A stretch of DNA of 64,000 bases from Capsicum annuum (GCF_002878395.1 NC_061115.1:153541714-153605713); one strand, 5' to 3'. Shown: positions 33,055-46,196, counted from the stretch's first letter. Notes: generated by a model from the letters alone, not told the origin. Numbers and translations: made by a program.

Positions 33055-35607
33055 TATAATACCCATGCTTTTTCTTAGCTTGAAAATCATCTCAAGGATG
33101 TTGAACTTTCTTAGAAATAATAATTCATTCTTATACATGAGGTATTTCCTTAATTTTCACTTCCTATCATGTGAGAAATTGAATAATCTTTTCATCGATA
33201 TATAATTCACCCAAATCCGACACCCGAGCGAAGAGTTAGAGCATTTTTAGTGAGACAGTGTTTGACCTGAGCCTTCAGCGCATCGTGGAGATAGCTTAAA
33301 TGGCAATTGTCAAGTTCCAATATTGCTCCACTATTCTGGCGTGTCGCACTAAACTTCCAGGTCATAGATAAGGTGGCAATGTAATAGCTTCGCGTCACAC
33401 CACCGTGCAGTTTCTCAATTGTCAATTTCTAGTGACACGGCGCGATAATGCCACGTCGCACCAAGGGTCTTACTGGGGAAATTTTACTAAAAATTTTACT
33501 ATGTGTTCAGGGTTAAAAAGGTCAATTCGCCTCCTATATAAGCTTCCAAACACCGGATTTAGCCCTTATTCATCCAAAATATTGATGTTTTTCTCAAATA
33601 CTCTCAAGAACTCAAGCTAGGGTTTTCATAGAAGGTCTAATTTCAAAAAGGTTTCACCATCAATCTTCACAAAATCATGATCTAAGATATGCATAGTGTT
33701 CACTCATGGACTCCTTTCATCCATGAGTCCAAGAATCCTTTTTAACTATAAGTTATGGATTTTCTTTATGTTTTCATGCTTTGTATGTTCTCTTTCATAT
33801 TGATAAATGAGGAATTGATTTCTATTCCATGATTTGATGATAAGTTCCATGTGGATTGATTAGTATAGATAGAGATTTATGAAATCTCATGACTAAAACC
33901 TTGTATGATGGAATTGGAATTGAAGCATGCTGTTTCATTATTGTATAATGTGCTTTACATGTACTATGCCTACAATATGTTTGAGTAAATGCCTAGATGA
34001 AGGAAATTGTCTAACTAGCATGATATCATGAAATCCCCATGTATGTACAAGTTTATGCCTATTACATGTTTGATGAAAGGCTTCTATGAATGTAGTATGT
34101 ATTATGATGTTAGTCAAGTCTTTAAGTAAATCATGCTATGTCAATTTCCTTCTATCGAGTCCTGGGGGGTACTTGTACCCAAAATATTAGTTGTGTACGT
34201 AGATCCATGTCATGTTTTCACGATACTCTTAGTCAAGCTATGAACTCTTAAACTTCAAATAGTATTATGACTCAGGTAAAATCTTTATGATCTCATGAAT
34301 CGGTCAGTTGTCAGATATCAGTAGTATTCCATCAGCCACAGAAATTAAGTAACTTAGTCCATACTCAGTTTAGTTCAGTAACTCATGTTCAGTGTCCATT
34401 CAGGTGGGAGTAAGAATTAGCACCGAGTGAACCCAAGGATGGGGACTCACTTGTTATACGAGGGTGTGATTCTTAGAAGCAATCCTTGCATTCCATAACT
34501 ATATAGCTAGCATAGGTTGTGACATCGTAGCCTGTTATATGAGGGTAGATGAGGTGGCTTAACCTGTTATGTAAGGGTTCCCACCATTCTTGCTAGAGTT
34601 ACCTGAGGGTTACTCACATGTTGTCCTTACCAGTGGCACGGTATTGACACCCTTCCAATCAGGGCATAGATTGGACCCCAGCTTAGCTATTGTATCACTT
34701 TTGGGGCATATCGGTTAGATACTACTTCCCACAATTTCATGTAATAGAATCAGGACTGTCAGATACAGTCTATCAGTCTCAGTAATAGAACTCAGATAGT
34801 TCTTCAGATTTCAGGACTGTCAGACAAAGTCAACTCAGATACAGTACGAAACTTAGATAGTTCCATTAGATTCTAGACTGTCAGACACAGTCACCCATGT
34901 TATCATTTATATTCAAATACAGTCATTCATATTATCTGTTATGTCATGTTATCAGTATACAGACTCAGAAATCACAAAATCACATTGTTAGTTGCAGTTA
35001 CATATTTATGCATATATTCTCACGTTCATCTTAGACAGTCAGTTAGAATTATTCATGTATGTGAACTATTGCATATAGCCTACCTCACATGTATACTCAG
35101 TACATATGTACTGACGCTTTTGCGCTATGGTGCTTTCTTTTCATTTTACACCACAGGTTCATAGATACAAGTTCCAGATCAACAGTAGATTCCAGATTCA
35201 GCAGTCAGAGTAGAAGTGAGTCCTCATCCTTCGAGGACATAATGATTTTCTAGTATCTCATTGATTATCTTATTAGTTGGAGTTAGTTGGGGACATATAC
35301 CATCAACTCGTTATTCAGATTCTTCAGACAGTAGAGGCTTTTAGACATTCAGACTAGATATAGACTAGATACAGACTATCATGTTTTAGACTTCAGTTTT
35401 GTTTTGGGTATTCTATTACCCCACACAGATGTTACGATATTTAGTTATGTTCATGATCGAACCTTATGGCCTTTCAGTGCATATTTCGGCATTATTATAT
35501 TATCTTGTACAGTATACAGGTACATATATCAGTCATGGGTTAGCTTGTGGTCCATCGAGGTCATGAGCACCGTGTAGCATTCAGGTTCAGCAAATTGGGT
35601 TGTTAGA
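33055..35607 (+). mobile_element. 3' LTR of element B and start of tandem copy C
   Basis: It starts TATAATACCC (the G of TG has become A) and ends GTTAGA (C of CA mutated). It is about 2553 bp and aligned with 26065-28586. It is followed not by host DNA but by another PBS and gag, so it also serves as the 5' LTR of a second internal region. Confidence 0.9.
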
Positions 35608-35611
35608 AGCT

Positions 35612-35624
35612 TGGTATCAGAGCC
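35612..35624 (+). promoter_or_regulatory. Second primer binding site (tandem copy C)
   Basis: TGGTATCAGAGCC again, four bases after the LTR end, as in element B. Confidence 0.9.
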
Positions 35625-35829
35625 TAAGGTTCAATAGAGTCCTAGGAAGTCTAAAAGCCACATCTAGTAGAGTTTTGTACATAGGTGTATTGCCTACCAC
35701 ATTTATGTGCAAGAGGCTATGAGATGTTTTAGGAATAGTTTCCCTTCTTTCAGTATTCATGTCGTGCCAGTGAGCATAATCGCAAGTCAGTCTCTCAGTC
35801 TAATCCACTCCTTCTCTTTATTTTAGAAT

Positions 35830-36745
35830 ATGTCTCCTAAGAAAAGAAATCAGTCAGCCCCTCAGCCCGAAGAACCTTTGGGCGATCATATTTCTTATGC
35901 GGAATTCAGGACCATATTTACCACTTTTGCTCAATCAGTCGCTGCACATAATGAATGGCCAACAGTTGTTTAGGCCAACCAGTGGACAAATTAGCTGCAG
36001 TGAGGATTTGGGACTTCACCCGAATGAATCCTCCAACCTTCCTCGGGTCTAAGGTAGATGAAGACCCTCAATAAGTCTTAGATCAAGTTCAGAAAGTGAC
36101 AGATGCCATGGGGGTGACTACTGTTGAGAGTGTTGAGCTAGTGCATACCAGTTGTAGGATGTGGCTCATGCTTGGTTCAAATAGTAGAAGTCCAAAAGAT
36201 CAGATGATACAGGTTCTATAGAGTGGGAGGAGTTTGTTACTGTATTCTTAAACAGATTCTTTCCCCAAGAGTTTAGAGAAGCCAAGGTGCTTGAGTTTAT
36301 CAACCTCAGGTAGGGCAACATGATTGTGAAAGAGTATTCTTTTAAGTTTACTCAATTAGCCAGGTATGCCCCTCATATGGTTGCAGACAGTAGATCCAGA
36401 TGAGTAAGTTTGCTTTAGGGGTGAACGACAGTGTGGTTAATAAGTGCAGATCTGTCATGCTGAACAATGACATAACTTTAGCTAGACTTATGACCCATGC
36501 TCAGAAGATAGAGGAGCAGAAGATTAAGTAGAGAGAGAAACAGAATAAGAGATAAGACAGAAGGTTTCAACTTTGCTCAGCCTAAGTCAGAAAGAGGAAA
36601 CCGTTCACAGTTTCATCCTAAGTCATCAGTTTCAGCTCCCTCTATAGCCAGTGCTCCTGTTCCTAAGTTCAGAGAGGGTAACAAATATAGAGCGCCAGGC
36701 TCTAAAATCTAGGGCAGTGTTAGCAGTGCCTGCTCCTATTTTAGC
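35830..36745 (+). pseudogene. Chromovirus gag, tandem copy C
   Basis: ATG at 35830 begins a gag closely related to that at 28808 (N-Q-S-A-P-Q-P-E-E-P-L-G shared). The frame is lost by a small indel and stops near 35970 but homology continues past the point where element B is deleted: A-R-L-M-T-H-A-Q-K-I-E-E-Q-K near 36480 and A-P-G-S-K near 36690. It stops about 36745, before the zinc knuckle would appear. Confidence 0.85.
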
Positions 36746-36873
36746 ATTTCTATATGATTAAATTACTTTAATATGAGTTACAAAATTAGTAGCAGGCTTA
36801 TAGGGTTAGCTTGAGACTACTCGTAGCCTTGAGTACCATGTGATGTCTCGGGACAAGGTTTCAGGGCATTACA
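36746..36873 (+). mobile_element. LTR 3'-end scrap of another gypsy element
   Basis: The stretch ending 'gtgatgtctcgggacaaggtttcagggcattaca' corresponds to the last ~100 bp of the LTR type at 7700-7805, not to element B's LTR. No PBS follows, so it is the end of a 3' or solo LTR. It is joined directly to truncated gag C, which marks a deletion breakpoint near 36745. Confidence 0.65.
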
Positions 36874-39035
36874 GAAAATATGAAGAAAATTAATATGCAT
36901 TCTAAATTTACAACCAACACACAGGATGTAAAATGATTCACACATTTGGAAAGAGATATATACCAACCAAGGAATCTTAAATTAATATCAATCCAAAGTT
37001 GGCAGTCCAAATTAACTGTTGAACACTTGAATAATTTATGACAAAGCATGCATGACATGAAATTTGCTTGAATTAAACTCATTATTTCAAAATGGCAAAC
37101 CAAAAGCGAATATCAATTCACTACGGTTCAAAGTGTTATAATCATTAGAGCAAGATACCCGTTTAGAGTTATTTCCTCATTAACCAGTTAGTCTAATCAA
37201 TAGGAAGACTAAACTAGTTCATCAAGATCCATTGTTTAACTTAGGAGTGTATGCATCTTTACGAAGAACTCACAAAGAATATAGAAAACAAAACGAGCAA
37301 AACAACCAAGGAAAATTTGTCACAAAAACGTAGTCATGATCTAACCTACAACAAAATTAGAAGGATCCGCAATGTAAAGATTCATTATTCGCACACTAGT
37401 TCGATCCCTCACTTAATCATGGAAAAGTGCAATTAATTACATTTGAATTCTAAAAATTCATGGAATTGGAAGCAATATCAAATAACAGATTATGCGCAAG
37501 GCCACAATAATTCATATCTATTCAATTGGCATTTTGGAAGGGAAGATAGGCGTGGATACTAAAAATATTTAAAATAATGATAAAAAAGAATAAGTAAAAA
37601 AGATCTAGATAGCAAGAAAGTTTAAGGACAACCAACACATAATAGTGGAACAATATTAGTTGAAAAAATAACTCACAAAAGAAAACAAATACATCCTTGG
37701 CATATTTCAACTTTTTGACAATTAATATGAAAGAAAGAAAGCAAGAAGAAAACAACGAGACACTAGTCAGTGAGTATATTTAAATGAAAAAGCCATTTAA
37801 AACAAGGACACAAAAGCTCCGGTTAAGTTCTATTGCTTGAGAGATTTTTTCTAGACTTACAGACTTCTGATTTTCAGCTCACTATGAGCTTTTATAGGAG
37901 AAATTGAGGGTTCAATTTTTAGGTCTCAACCGATGTGGGACAAGCAAATTAAGGGTTAATTTCAGAATTTACCAAGTGAAATCTTTTCAACCTTTTGGAT
38001 GATAATTGAATTTCCCTCTAATTTTGTACTGATTTTGAAAATTTTTGAAGGATTTTGAGATTTAGGAATATTGGGGGAATGTCTTCTTTCCCCAATCAAT
38101 AGAAATTGGGCACCAACTACCTTCACGGTACAATTCCAATGGCTTGGAATGAATTTGTTCTGGAATATACTTTTGGAACATTGTGGGCTACCACCTTACT
38201 TCTTCTGGAAGATTTTTGCACTAAAAGAAGAGAAACGACAAGGGTAAAGGGGATCGAGGTGAGATTGGGTTGAAGTCGGGTCGACATTATTTGAGTTCAG
38301 TTTAGTCAAGTCGACGTTGTTTATTTCTATATGCAAAGCTATCGTTGTTATGGTGTTGATGGTGCTCTGTTTGAAGAAGAAAGGAGACGAGCCTGGGTCA
38401 TTTGAATTGGAATGGGCTGGGGCGGTTAAGGGGTTGTTGGGCTGCTATTTAATTGTTGTTGAATTGAACGCGGGTTCGAATTTTAGAAGGGTAGATTAGG
38501 TATACTTGGGGTTATTTGAAAAATAACCATAATTAGTTTAAGAGTTGGTCAATTTTGTTTAATTTTCGACTAAATTGAAAATCAATTGGTCAATTGCATT
38601 GCATTGTGGCCAATTTGATTTCAATTATGATCAAATTAAATAAATTAACTAAATTCGATTTAAATTCGATATGAATTAATACCTCGTTTAATCCTGAGCT
38701 TCTCGATTTAATAAAATCAAAAATATATTTATCCAAATCAATTATTTTTGAGAATAAATTATATTTAAATCAAGATTCTAATCATTTAAATTATTTTCAA
38801 GATAGTCCTTGATTAAAATCTAATATTCCATAAATAAATATTTAATTAACAAAATTATATAATTTCTTATAATTGAATACAATAATATATGATCGTCACT
38901 TAAAATGACAAAATTACATAGATAAATACTTTGAAAAGTCTTTTATTTGGACAAAATAAATGTTATAATTTTATTTAAAATCAAAGAAATTCAGGATTAA
39001 ACTTAGTAATGGAGGGCAAAAATTAGGTGTCAACA
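36874..39035 (-). mobile_element. Minus-strand LTR, Tat/Ogre-like start
   Basis: On the minus strand a sequence beginning at 39035 with TGTTGACACCTAATTTTTG is the start I associate with Tat-type gypsy LTRs. Further in, 'cccacatcggttgagacc' and a TATA candidate (tcctataaaagctc, near 37900) fit an LTR promoter followed by R/U5. The lower boundary is not defined; 36874 is only where the neighbouring scrap ends. No protein-coding frame is evident. Confidence 0.45.
37890..37903 (-). promoter_or_regulatory. TATA box candidate in minus-strand LTR
   Basis: On the minus strand 'ctataaaagctc' lies about 40-50 bases after a 'cccacatcggttgag' phrase. Position within the LTR is reasonable for U3. Confidence 0.4.
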
Positions 39036-40739
39036 ATACTTATTATATAAATCATGTTGTTGATGGCTGTTAATTATATTATGGATGATGTTAATATTTT
39101 CTAGAATCTGAGTTGATCATCAAGAAACTGAAATGAATTTTACACGTTTTTACTAAATTTTGTGAAAACTGTTTTTATGAATTTAGGGGAAAACGTGAAG
39201 AGTTATGACTTTCTCCAACTATATTTGTTACTCACATGCTTTAATGAGAAGTATGGTGGCAAGGGAAATCTGTCGGGACAAGTCATGCCACCCTCACTGA
39301 CTCCTTGCTAGTTAATGCCTAAATTATTTTTCTAAATTGAGGAAAAATCGTAAGGAATTTTGGATGTGCCCAACTAACTCTGTTATTTTCATGCCTTAAC
39401 AAGTAGCATGGTGGTAAGGCCAAGTGACGCGAGTAACCCAGCTGAACCTCCCAAGTAGTCTTGCTGATGATTATCAATTTGGTCGATTTTGGAATTTTTC
39501 AACTTTTGACGAACAATGATTGACCTGAAATTTGGTGGGTTCATTGAAAATAACTCATTGAGCAATAAACATAGCTTTTCCGTGATGTAGGCTCTTTTTT
39601 GGAAATTTAGAGTCATTTTGATTGGTTTTTGAGCATTTTTGTGTTTTCTAAGAAATTAAAAATTCTGAAAAAAAAATATTTTTTGCAAAACAATGGTACT
39701 AGGGTTCATACGTTATTTTCATTATTTAATTACAATAAATAATATGAGCTTATATGTTAACATAGGTTATCTTCCCTGATGAAACCCTGGGGGTTGCCCT
39801 ACACAGTGAAGGACGAGGTCCCTAAAAATCAGTCACATGCAATAAAACTATAAATGAACCAGAAATACAAAACAGTGTAGGAAACTTAAAGGACACAAGA
39901 TTTAACGTGGAAAACCTCCTTGATCAAGGGAGAGAAAACCATGGCTTTCCCTCACAAGCATCCATAACACCACTATAATCATACTCTTAATTACAGACTA
40001 CAATGAACCTAACTCTAGGTTCCTCCTACTTTTCATAACTCTTCTACAAGCTTATCTTGATAACTCTGTCAAGAACACACCTTGATATTGATTAAATCTA
40101 ACCAATATCCACCTTAGGTAACTCTACCTAAGCACTCTTAAAGCAAGAAGAAAAGAACATTACTCTTATAATATGAGTATAGAGGATCGTTCTAAGCAAA
40201 CATGAAGTTATGTCCTGAGAGTTTACAACTTAGAGCCTAGAGGAGATGAAACTGATGACGATTCGTAAGATCTGACTATGACTCATAATGATAACCGTTC
40301 TAAGCACTTCGAGAAAAGATCTAAAAGACTAAAAATTCACCGAAGATACTAAGTGTACCATCCAACAACTCATAGAGAGACATAATGAGTCATCATCAAA
40401 GAGCACAAAAGACAGGAAATGGAGCTGACAACGAGTCATCGTCAGTCCAGATGACTTATTACCTAAGGCGTAACCACTGCCGACCTTATTTTTTTTTTTG
40501 GTTTATTTTTTTTTTTTTTGGTTAGATTTTTTAGATTATTTTATGAAACTAAAAGTACTCCATTGATGTTTTTGTATTATTTTATGCACTCTTTACATCC
40601 ACAACACTACATTGATTCTAAGATTTGACTTTTGATCCTGGAATTCTCTATTCTTGATTTTTACGGTTGACTATTAATTTGAGATTTTGATTTTATTCTT
40701 CAATTATTGTAAGATTATTCATATTCTTTCTTTTATGAA
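39036..40739. other. Unresolved repeat-like DNA, no gene
   Basis: A degenerate ~150-bp tandem pair lies at 39178-39470 (shared phrases '-atttaggggaaaa-cgt-a-ga' and 'agtatggtggcaagg' or 'agcatggtggtaagg'). Around 39780-40440 the text resembles the non-coding part of retroelements ('tttaacgtggaaaacctcc'). T-rich runs are at 40490-40520. I see no frame to annotate. Confidence 0.4.
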
Positions 40740-41452
40740 TTCAATGGATGTTTTTGCAAACATGAGCAGCTAAACACCTAACTAGAATTGTGGGAAACCT
40801 TATGGAATAACGAAGTAGAGAAAGTGTAAAGTTGTTCTTGATCAATATTCTTGCATGTATGTGATTATCTTCGGTGTGATTATTTTCTTAACGATTGTAG
40901 ATATTGAGAACCTCTCTATAGTCAATACTTACTTCAAAAGAGAGGTCGAGATTAGGAAAAGAAGATCACAACCATAATTTGAGGCTACCAACCCTCATCT
41001 AATTAACTTGACACTCTAAATGTAATAGTTAATCTTGGATCCACGATAATAATTAGTAAGACAACACTCTGAGACTCAAAAGTTAAAGAGTGAAATTCAC
41101 CAAAGCCATACACAAGATAATTGGTGATACATATCTTATTAGATTTTGCATGCAAGGTATTGGGATAGTTCAACGGAGCATAATAAGTCTATAGAGTTAG
41201 GAAGTCAGGAGGAACACATTCCTAGTATTCTTTTCGTATTAATTTCAACCAAAGCGATCAAGATTTGTTACTATTAATACTGTTCTCACAAAATCCCCCA
41301 TTCACTTTTCTGTATTTTTCTGACTACTTCAGAAAGTTCGTGAGAGATATTCGATCTATTTTTTATTGGTTCGACCCCAATCTTTGTTGGGTTACATATT
41401 TGACAGCAGCGACCACATTTTAATTATTGGAGGTATAGTTATGGGCGACATC
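40740..41452 (+). mobile_element. Athila/Tat-like LTR 3' region
   Basis: Phrases such as 'ggttcgaccccaatctttgttgggtta', followed about 30 bases later by 'gacagcagcgaccac' and 'gggcgacatcaa', are those I know from the U5/PBS side of Athila/Tat-type plant gypsy LTRs. The usual 'tggcgccgttgccgggga' PBS is absent because copia sequence starts right after, so this is a truncated LTR fused to or interrupted by the next element. Confidence 0.5.
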
Positions 41453-41454
41453 AA

Positions 41455-41760
41455 CGTACTTATATGACTTATGTTCTAGGTCATACTAATATAAATAGGA
41501 TTTCAAGGTTGGTGTCTGATGGACCTTACCTTTGAGTTCATTCAAAGTGGAGACACTTACAACTTGTAAATCCTATTTAGAAGCAAAAATGATCAAGAGA
41601 TCTTTTCTTTTCAAAGAAAATATAGCCGCTAATAAGTTGGAATTAATTCATTTTGATTTGTCTGATCCTATGAATAAACAAGCAAGAAGTGATTTTGAGT
41701 ATTTTATGACTTTCACATTGACTACACGAAATATGAATATATTTATTGTTGTACGGTAAA
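41455..41760 (+). pseudogene. Copia GAG-pre-integrase and integrase start, element D
   Basis: Readable pieces in shifting frames: I-N-R-I-S-R-L, then C-K-S-Y-L-E-A-K-M-I-K-R-S-F and L-E-L-I-H-F-D-L. These match the copia zinc-binding pre-integrase block and the start of the integrase core, D in the H-x-D position kept. The core ends at TAA 41757-41759; degraded sequence follows to 42600. Confidence 0.75.
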
Positions 41761-42639
41761 TTTGAATGCTTTGAAAAATTTAAAAATTTATGATAGAAAC
41801 AAAAAAATGACATAATAAACATATCAAAATATTATGATCTGATCATGGTGGTGGATAACCTTTTTTAGAATGCATTAGTTATTTATCAAATCAAGAATTA
41901 CATCTCAATATTCTGCTTCGACAACACCACAACAATATGGTGTGACAAAACAAAGAAATAGAACTCTTATGAAAATCGTTAGATCAATGTTAAGTTATTT
42001 AAATTTGCCTTTTCCTTTTGAAATGTGTCCTTCAAAGTCGATATAATTGACACTATCTAAATTATGAAGTGAGTGCAAGCTTAGTCTACATCCTATTCAG
42101 ATTTGGATTTGTCCAACACATGCGCTAAAAGAAAAAATGACAAAATGAAATCTAAGACAAATGTGTGTATTTTTTATTGGATATAAAAAATAAATAAAAA
42201 GGGGGCTTATTTTATAGTCCTAGGAACAAAAGGTAATTGTTTCAATAAATGCCATGTTTCTAAAAGAGGATTATTCAATGAATCATATTCCTAGAAGTAA
42301 ATTTATTTTACAAGAACTGAGCAATACAATAACTAATAATGAAGCACAAGAATGAATTTTGGAAATTGTTATTGACACTACCACTACATCAACTTAGTGG
42401 GAGAAATGTCAATAGATAAGAGGTTGCACAAAGGCAAATACTTTACATTTCGCTACCTTAAAGTAGTGGGAGTAATATCGAGCAACCTACAATTATAGAG
42501 GAAAACGCCGGGGTAGTGTCAAGTAACCTGTCATTGAGTAGAAATATGTTTAGGGTGTTCAAAATTTAGTTTCATACGCAGTAGAACCTAAAGTGAATAG
42601 TCGTTATAGTAGAACTATTAGAAAATATTTATGGTTTGC

Positions 42640-44120
42640 TCTCTTAAGAGAATCATAAAATAGAACTCCTGAGGAGCCTAATATAGAATTCCTTAATTAC
42701 GTTGAAGCTTTAAAAGATAAAGATGTTGAAATATGGATTGTTGCTATGAAATTTGAGATGGAGCCTATGTACTCCAATCAAGTCTGGAATCTTGTAGAAT
42801 CACCACCTACAGAAGTCAAACCAATTAGATGTACATGGATATCTAAGAAAAAAGAGGTGTGGATGAAAAAGTACAAAATTTTAAGGATAGACTTGTTGCC
42901 AAAAGATTTACTCAAAAAAAAAAGTAATCGATTATGAGTAAATCTTTTTGCCGGTAGTTATACATAAATCTATTAGGATTCTCTTATCCATTACTTCTCA
43001 TTATGATTATGAGATTTGAAAAATGGATGTTAAGACGGCTTGTAAACTTAAGAAATTTATTTATGGATTACAACAAGCATCTAGGATGTGAAATACTTGT
43101 TTTGACAGTTTGATTACGGCATTTGGTTTTGATCAATGTGAAAATGAGGCATGTATCTATAAGAAGTGAGATGAAGGCAAAGTAACATTTTTTATTTTGT
43201 ATGTAGGTGACATCTTGCTCATAGGATATAATGTGAGCATGTTGAATTTTGTTAAGGAGTGGTTTCTTCACATTTTGATATGAAAGACTTAGGAAAAATG
43301 ACTCATATCCTTGGGATCAAGCTCATGCAAGATCACAAGCAAAGAATATTAGGTTTATCTCGAACACTTTATATTGATACTATTCTTGAAAGGTTTGATG
43401 TAAAAATTTACATAAAGAAATTTCATTCTTTTAGGAATGAAATTACTCTATCAAAGGATCAATCACTCAAAATAATTGATGAGATAGAGAGAATAAAGGC
43501 AATCTCTTCTGCTTCTACTGTAAGGAATCTTATGTATGCTATGTTATGCACTATAACTGATATTTGCTTTGTTGTAGACATGGTTGGTATATTTTAGTCT
43601 AATCCTGGGCAAGAACATTGTACTCTAGTTAAGCATATAATCAAGTGCCTAAAAAGACTAGAGATTACATGCTTATTTTTCACTCTAGCGATCTTGTATC
43701 TATTAGACATACAAATTCAGACTTCTAGTCAGATAGAGATTCTAATAAATCTACCTCGGAATATATGTTTACTTAGAAGGTGAAACCATAGTTTTGAGGA
43801 GCATTAAGTAATCATGTGCTGTTGATTCCACTATAGAGGCCAAATTTGTAGCTACCACTAAGGCGGCTAAAAAGGTTGTTTGGCTTTGAAACTTTCTGAA
43901 AGAGCTTTTTGTGGTTTCTTCTGTTCAAACATCACTCACACTTTATTATGACAATAGTGGCATGGTTGCAAATTTGAAATAACCACAAAACTATAAAAGA
44001 AGTAAGCATTTTGAGAGAAAATATCACTTGATTCGTGATATAACTCAAAGGGGTGATGAGAAAGTATTGAAGATTGAGTAGAATAATAATCTGGCGGACC
44101 CATTTACAAAGAGCTGACAT
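42640..44120 (+). pseudogene. Copia reverse transcriptase and RNase H, element D
   Basis: At 42746-42937 the frame carries M-K-F-E-M-E-P-M-Y-S-N-Q-V-W-N-L-V, the well known copia RT entry block. The catalytic box survives as Y-V-G-D-I-L-L near 43198-43220, its first Asp changed to Gly. At 43259-43597 follow F-D-M-K-D-L-G and I-L-G-I-K. The RNase H part near 43815-43890 shows D-S-T-I-E-A-K-F-V-A and near 44090 L-A-D-P-F-T-K-S. Many stops break it up. The mutated Y-x-D-D box alone would abolish polymerase activity. Confidence 0.85.
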
Positions 44121-44186
44121 AGAAGGCTTTTGATAAACATGTGGAAGAAACCGGTGTTAGAGTTGTGAATGCATGGTTATAAGTTT

Positions 44187-44197
44187 AAGTGGGAGAT
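44187..44197 (+). promoter_or_regulatory. Polypurine tract, copia element D
   Basis: AAGTGGGAGAT precedes a TGATAGAATATAC start, the standard copia layout soon after the end of pol. Confidence 0.75.
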
Positions 44198-45589
44198 TGA
44201 TAGAATATACTATTAACCATGTGATTTAGGCTTTAGTACTATGTTTTCTTTTAATGTAAAGACTTGATTTAGTCTATTTAATAAAGTTTTTAAAATAAGA
44301 TCATTATGTTAACATGTGTGTCCTTTACTTATATAGTAGACGATTTTGTGTGTGGAGTAATTTAACTCATGCATGAAAGATTAAAATTTTTTGTTCTTAT
44401 GAGTTATAAATTATGGCACAATCAAAGATGAAGTAGGACAAACATATTTGTAGCACAAGATTAAATATAATTTGATCTTTATTATAGGATTAGTAATATT
44501 CCAACTTCTTGCACTCATACGTTTTGTATGTACTGAGCAGACCAAGTAGAGATGTTTGTTTATGTTCTGAATATTAATAAACAACTTCTCTATTCTATTA
44601 CATGGACTTATACTCTTAATATTGATAACGTGGTTTGATTTATTATTTTAATCTATTAAAAGATAAGATTCTATTATGAGTCAATATATTTGTAATAGAT
44701 TGGATAATGACAAATCACATTACTGAAATAATAATTAGTTGATAGAACCTTGTTCCGAATTTGAGATAGAAGACACCTTTTATGGTTGCTTATAAGTTTT
44801 CATGTGAAAACCCTGTATGTGGATTTAATATCTGTCACGTGAAATTAATTGAGCATAACAATAAAGAATTAAGTTAGTCAATAAATTAAATTTTTAAAAG
44901 ATTTAATTTAATTGGTTGGTGTCGATAATTTTAACATGGGGAGTTAAATAAGATTTAATGGTATATTTTGAAATTATAGTGAGGAGTGCAATTATGAATT
45001 TTTAGTGAAATAATTTATTATTATATGATAATTCATTCATTTACGAATTGATATAATAATTGAAAATCTTAGTTAATAAATCTATGATTCCTATTATGCG
45101 TGAATAATTAATTAAAATTTGAAAAGTAAAGAAGTATTGGAAGAAGTATAACACATTGTTTTTAAAATAGGCCTTATTCAATTAAATATTCCTATTTAAT
45201 GCAAAAATGTTTTTTGATGACTAAAGGACATAAACGTTTGTATTAAAAGATAAAAATATTTTATCCTTTATGCTGCTTTCAATAGTTGGAAAACGCCCAC
45301 CACTTCCTCTCCCTTTTCTTCAATAGAAATTGGGATAAAACGAACTGGTTTTCAATAGAAAGAATCATCCTTTTTCAGAAAATTCAATTACTTGATCACA
45401 CAAGTTTTGATTTTAAAAGTTAATCAAGAAGCAGTAGAAAACGCACACCTTTAATCCAAGGCTTTAAACGAAATTTTTGAAACCTTTACGAATAACTTGT
45501 GTGGTAAAATAGATCTATTAATTGTAGGGGTGCGGATAACTTGTCTGGTAAAATAGATCTATTATAAGTAGAATGGATTTATTTTTATT
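44198..45589 (+). mobile_element. 3' LTR of copia element D, right end undefined
   Basis: It begins TGATAGAATATAC after the PPT. The right end was not located: no 5' LTR is available for comparison. Near 45494-45572 a ~57-bp tandem pair contains 'ggtaaaatagatctatta' twice. No gene is seen up to the pararetrovirus at about 45590. Confidence 0.5.
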
Positions 45590-45604
45590 TGTGTGTGGAT
45601 ATTT

Positions 45605-45892
45605 CTAAACTTCTCTAAATATTTTTATTTTGAGTTTATTTATGTTAGTTTTATCGATATTCATATCTTGGGGGGTGATTATATGGTAATTGGTTAAATA
45701 ATTTACTATAGTATTCTTTATTTTTTTTTTCTTTAGTTTTTCTAATTCTTCTATATTATTTTGAAGGTATTCTAAATATTCTATATCTTTTGTTTCAAAA
45801 TATCCAATTAGATTATCTTTCATAAGTTTTTCTAATAATATTATTTCTTCAATATTTTTTCTCCAATATTTTAAATATTCATAGTCTATCAT
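45605..45892 (-). pseudogene. Pararetroviral small ORF 'a'
   Basis: A 95-codon frame of unknown function, rich in K, E, I and N, predicted helical. Its N-terminal Y-L-K-Y-W and central N-I-E-E-L-x-x-L-K motifs are matched in the shorter frame at 46368-46502, so the two are duplicates. The reading upstream to about 46080 is open without an ATG requirement, so this may be the end of a longer coiled-coil protein rather than a separate gene. Confidence 0.6.
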
Positions 45893-46193
45893 TTTATCCT
45901 GTATAATTGCAGAGTTATAAATTTCTGTATAATAATTTATCGTAATTGTACTGTAATGTATATCTAATTCTAGATTTTCAATACTATTTATTATCTTGTG
46001 TTGTTCTTCTCGTAGCGAGTTTTTTAAATTATATAAACTATCACATGTACTTTTTTCTAAATTTTCTAGGGTTTCTTCTATCCATATTAATTTTTTTTAG
46101 ATTCTCCATTATTTTTCTAATTCGATTTCTATAATTAATTTCTTCATTTAGATTATATTGGTTTTCTCTAGTTTTTCTAATATATTCTAACAT
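45893..46193 (-). pseudogene. Pararetroviral coiled-coil ORF, frameshifted
   Basis: From an ATG at about 46193 a frame with heptad-like E, N, L and K spacing runs to an A-rich stretch near 46085. There it shifts by one base and continues in the frame that leads into ORF 'a'. Function unknown; the product of the first ORF in Solendovirus is also uncharacterised as far as I recall. Confidence 0.5.
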
Positions 46194-46196
46194 TTC

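Noticed and set aside
37251..37755. Frames of 61 and 77 codons
   Set aside because: Low complexity (K/N/T-rich or F/L/I-rich) in AT-rich LTR-like DNA; no support as genes.
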